Source: Aggregatibacter segnis
Lineage (GTDB): Bacteria > Pseudomonadota > Gammaproteobacteria > Enterobacterales > Pasteurellaceae
NCBI RefSeq assembly: GCF_003130075.1
Contig: NZ_NRCW01000004.1
Coordinates: forward strand, 186,001-250,000
DNA: 64,000 bases
Reading direction: 5' to 3'
Positions 63,528 to 64,000 of this stretch are shown here, one piece after another (position 1 is the stretch's first letter; the number at the start of each line of letters is the position of its first letter). The notes beneath the pieces are model-generated. The model saw nothing but the letters and a program-made list of their open reading frames with translations. It was not told the origin of the DNA and searched no databases. A program made the position numbers and the translations under genes.

Positions 63528-64000
63528 CTAAAGATCTTCCGCTTGTTTTAACGCTTCTGCCGGTTGTAAAAACGCAGGGATTTTTGACCGCACTTTTTGT
63601 GGATTCAGCGTTAATGGATAGGTGCGTTTTTGCGCCACGATAACTGTCAGCGGGGCAAACCAACCGGCGGTTTGATGGGACAGCGCCAAATTCTGCTGTT
63701 CCAAAATATCAAAGTTGAGTAATTCTAACCAATCAATGATCCGCCAAATGCAATAATGACGCGCAGGGAAGTCACCTGTTTTTGATTTAAAAAATAGGCA
63801 GTTAAGCGGATTAAACAGACTGAGGAACAAGTAGCCGTCATCGGTGAGAACGCGGTGGGTTTCGCGCAACACTTGATGGGGATCTTGGACAAAATTCAGC
63901 GTGTTGGCCAACACACAAGCATCCAACTGCTGTTGAATAAAGGGGAGTTCGGTAAGCTTGGTTTGTACAATGGAATGATTATCGTCTAAAAGTGCGGTCA
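63528..64000 (-). CDS. Class I SAM-dependent methyltransferase, YafS-like (partial, C-terminal part)
   Basis: The minus-strand frame stays open to the right edge, so the N-terminal SAM-binding part lies outside the window. The visible part has LDACVLANTLNFVQDPHQVLRETHRVLTDDGYLFLSLFNP (read in part), the motif-II and post-motif region of class I methyltransferases. It resembles YafS-type proteins. The substrate is unknown. Two uptake signals lie in this part (63579-63587 and 63991-63999). The TTG at 63926 sometimes taken as a start lies in the middle of the domain. Confidence 0.8.
   Translation of the reverse strand, partial: TALLDDNHSIVQTKLTELPFIQQQLDACVLANTLNFVQDPHQVLRETHRVLTDDGYLFLSLFNPLNCLFFKSKTGDFPARHYCIWRIIDWLELLNFDILEQQNLALSHQTAGWFAPLTVIVAQKRTYPLTLNPQKVRSKIPAFLQPAEALKQAEDL

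Noticed and set aside
1-64000. Prophage, insertion sequence, integron or CRISPR array
   Set aside because: I found no transposase, integrase or phage structural gene and no regular spaced repeats.

Overview
This 64-kb window is chromosomal DNA of a Pasteurellaceae bacterium, most likely Aggregatibacter. The evidence is the roughly fifty copies of the Haemophilus-type DNA uptake signal (AAGTGCGGT or its complement ACCGCACTT) spread over genes and intergenic gaps, the Haemophilus-like gene content (zevAB, fldA-fur, metE/metR, the seqA-menE-mscK-aroC-mepA run) and the moderate A+T content. The window is gene-dense. I see no prophage, insertion sequence, CRISPR array or rRNA operon. There is one tRNA gene (tRNA-Asn).

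Layout. 1-2.9 kb: a Fur-type iron/manganese ABC importer (yfeABCD/afeABCD), cut by the left edge. 3.0-4.1 kb: tusE and yccA. 4.4-11.7 kb: an unusual alpha-glucan/maltose module made of a MalX-type PTS EIICB, a MapP-like EEP-family phosphatase, a MalQ-GlgP fused reading frame and a divergent GntR regulator, with near-identical terminator hairpins on both sides. 11.7-16.3 kb: metE, divergent metR and azlCD. 16.4-22.8 kb: ybjX/virK, cmk, rpsA, ihfB, lapAB, pyrF, yciH. 22.8-27.3 kb (minus): sirB, gyrA, and the ybfE-fldA-fur operon. 27.4-42.5 kb: ybfF (minus), then seqA, menE, mscK, aroC, mepA, a TSUP permease, lpxM, apt, dnaX, a YafD-like EEP protein, a YwiC-like membrane protein and a Sel1-repeat protein. 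42.7-48.3 kb (minus): parC, parE, and a di-haem peroxidase. 48.4-53.6 kb: ytfE, a DsrE-family protein, ettA and zevAB. 53.7-64 kb: tRNA-Asn, uvrB, degP, zapG(yhcB), ycaO, manA, a glucose-type EIICB (ptsG) and a truncated methyltransferase.

Most genes are conserved housekeeping functions: topoisomerases gyrA/parC/parE, replication control seqA/dnaX, translation rpsA/ettA/yciH, envelope lapAB/lpxM/degP/mepA, and metal homeostasis fur/yfe/zevAB. The most distinctive region is the 4.4-11.7 kb module. Read as a pathway, the PTS would bring in maltose as maltose 6'-phosphate, the EEP phosphatase would remove the phosphate, MalQ would convert maltose to glucose plus longer glucans, and the phosphorylase would release glucose 1-phosphate. 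A perfect CRP site and a perfect 18-bp palindrome lie in the shared divergent promoter region. The module looks transferred from a low-GC Gram-positive donor: its proteins resemble streptococcal/enterococcal families, it is nearly free of uptake signals, and the phosphorylase half is Lys- and A/T-rich. The malQ/glgP fusion rests on a seven-A homopolymer, where losing one A would restore a TAATG stop/start overlap.

Other sequence-level points of interest are a ten-A slippage site in dnaX that would give a gamma-like subunit, tandem MetJ boxes before metE, a Fur box over the yfeA promoter, an inverted pair of DnaA boxes between tRNA-Asn and uvrB, and a stand-alone terminator in the long leader before ptsG. 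Functions are inferred from reading the sequence. No database search was run.
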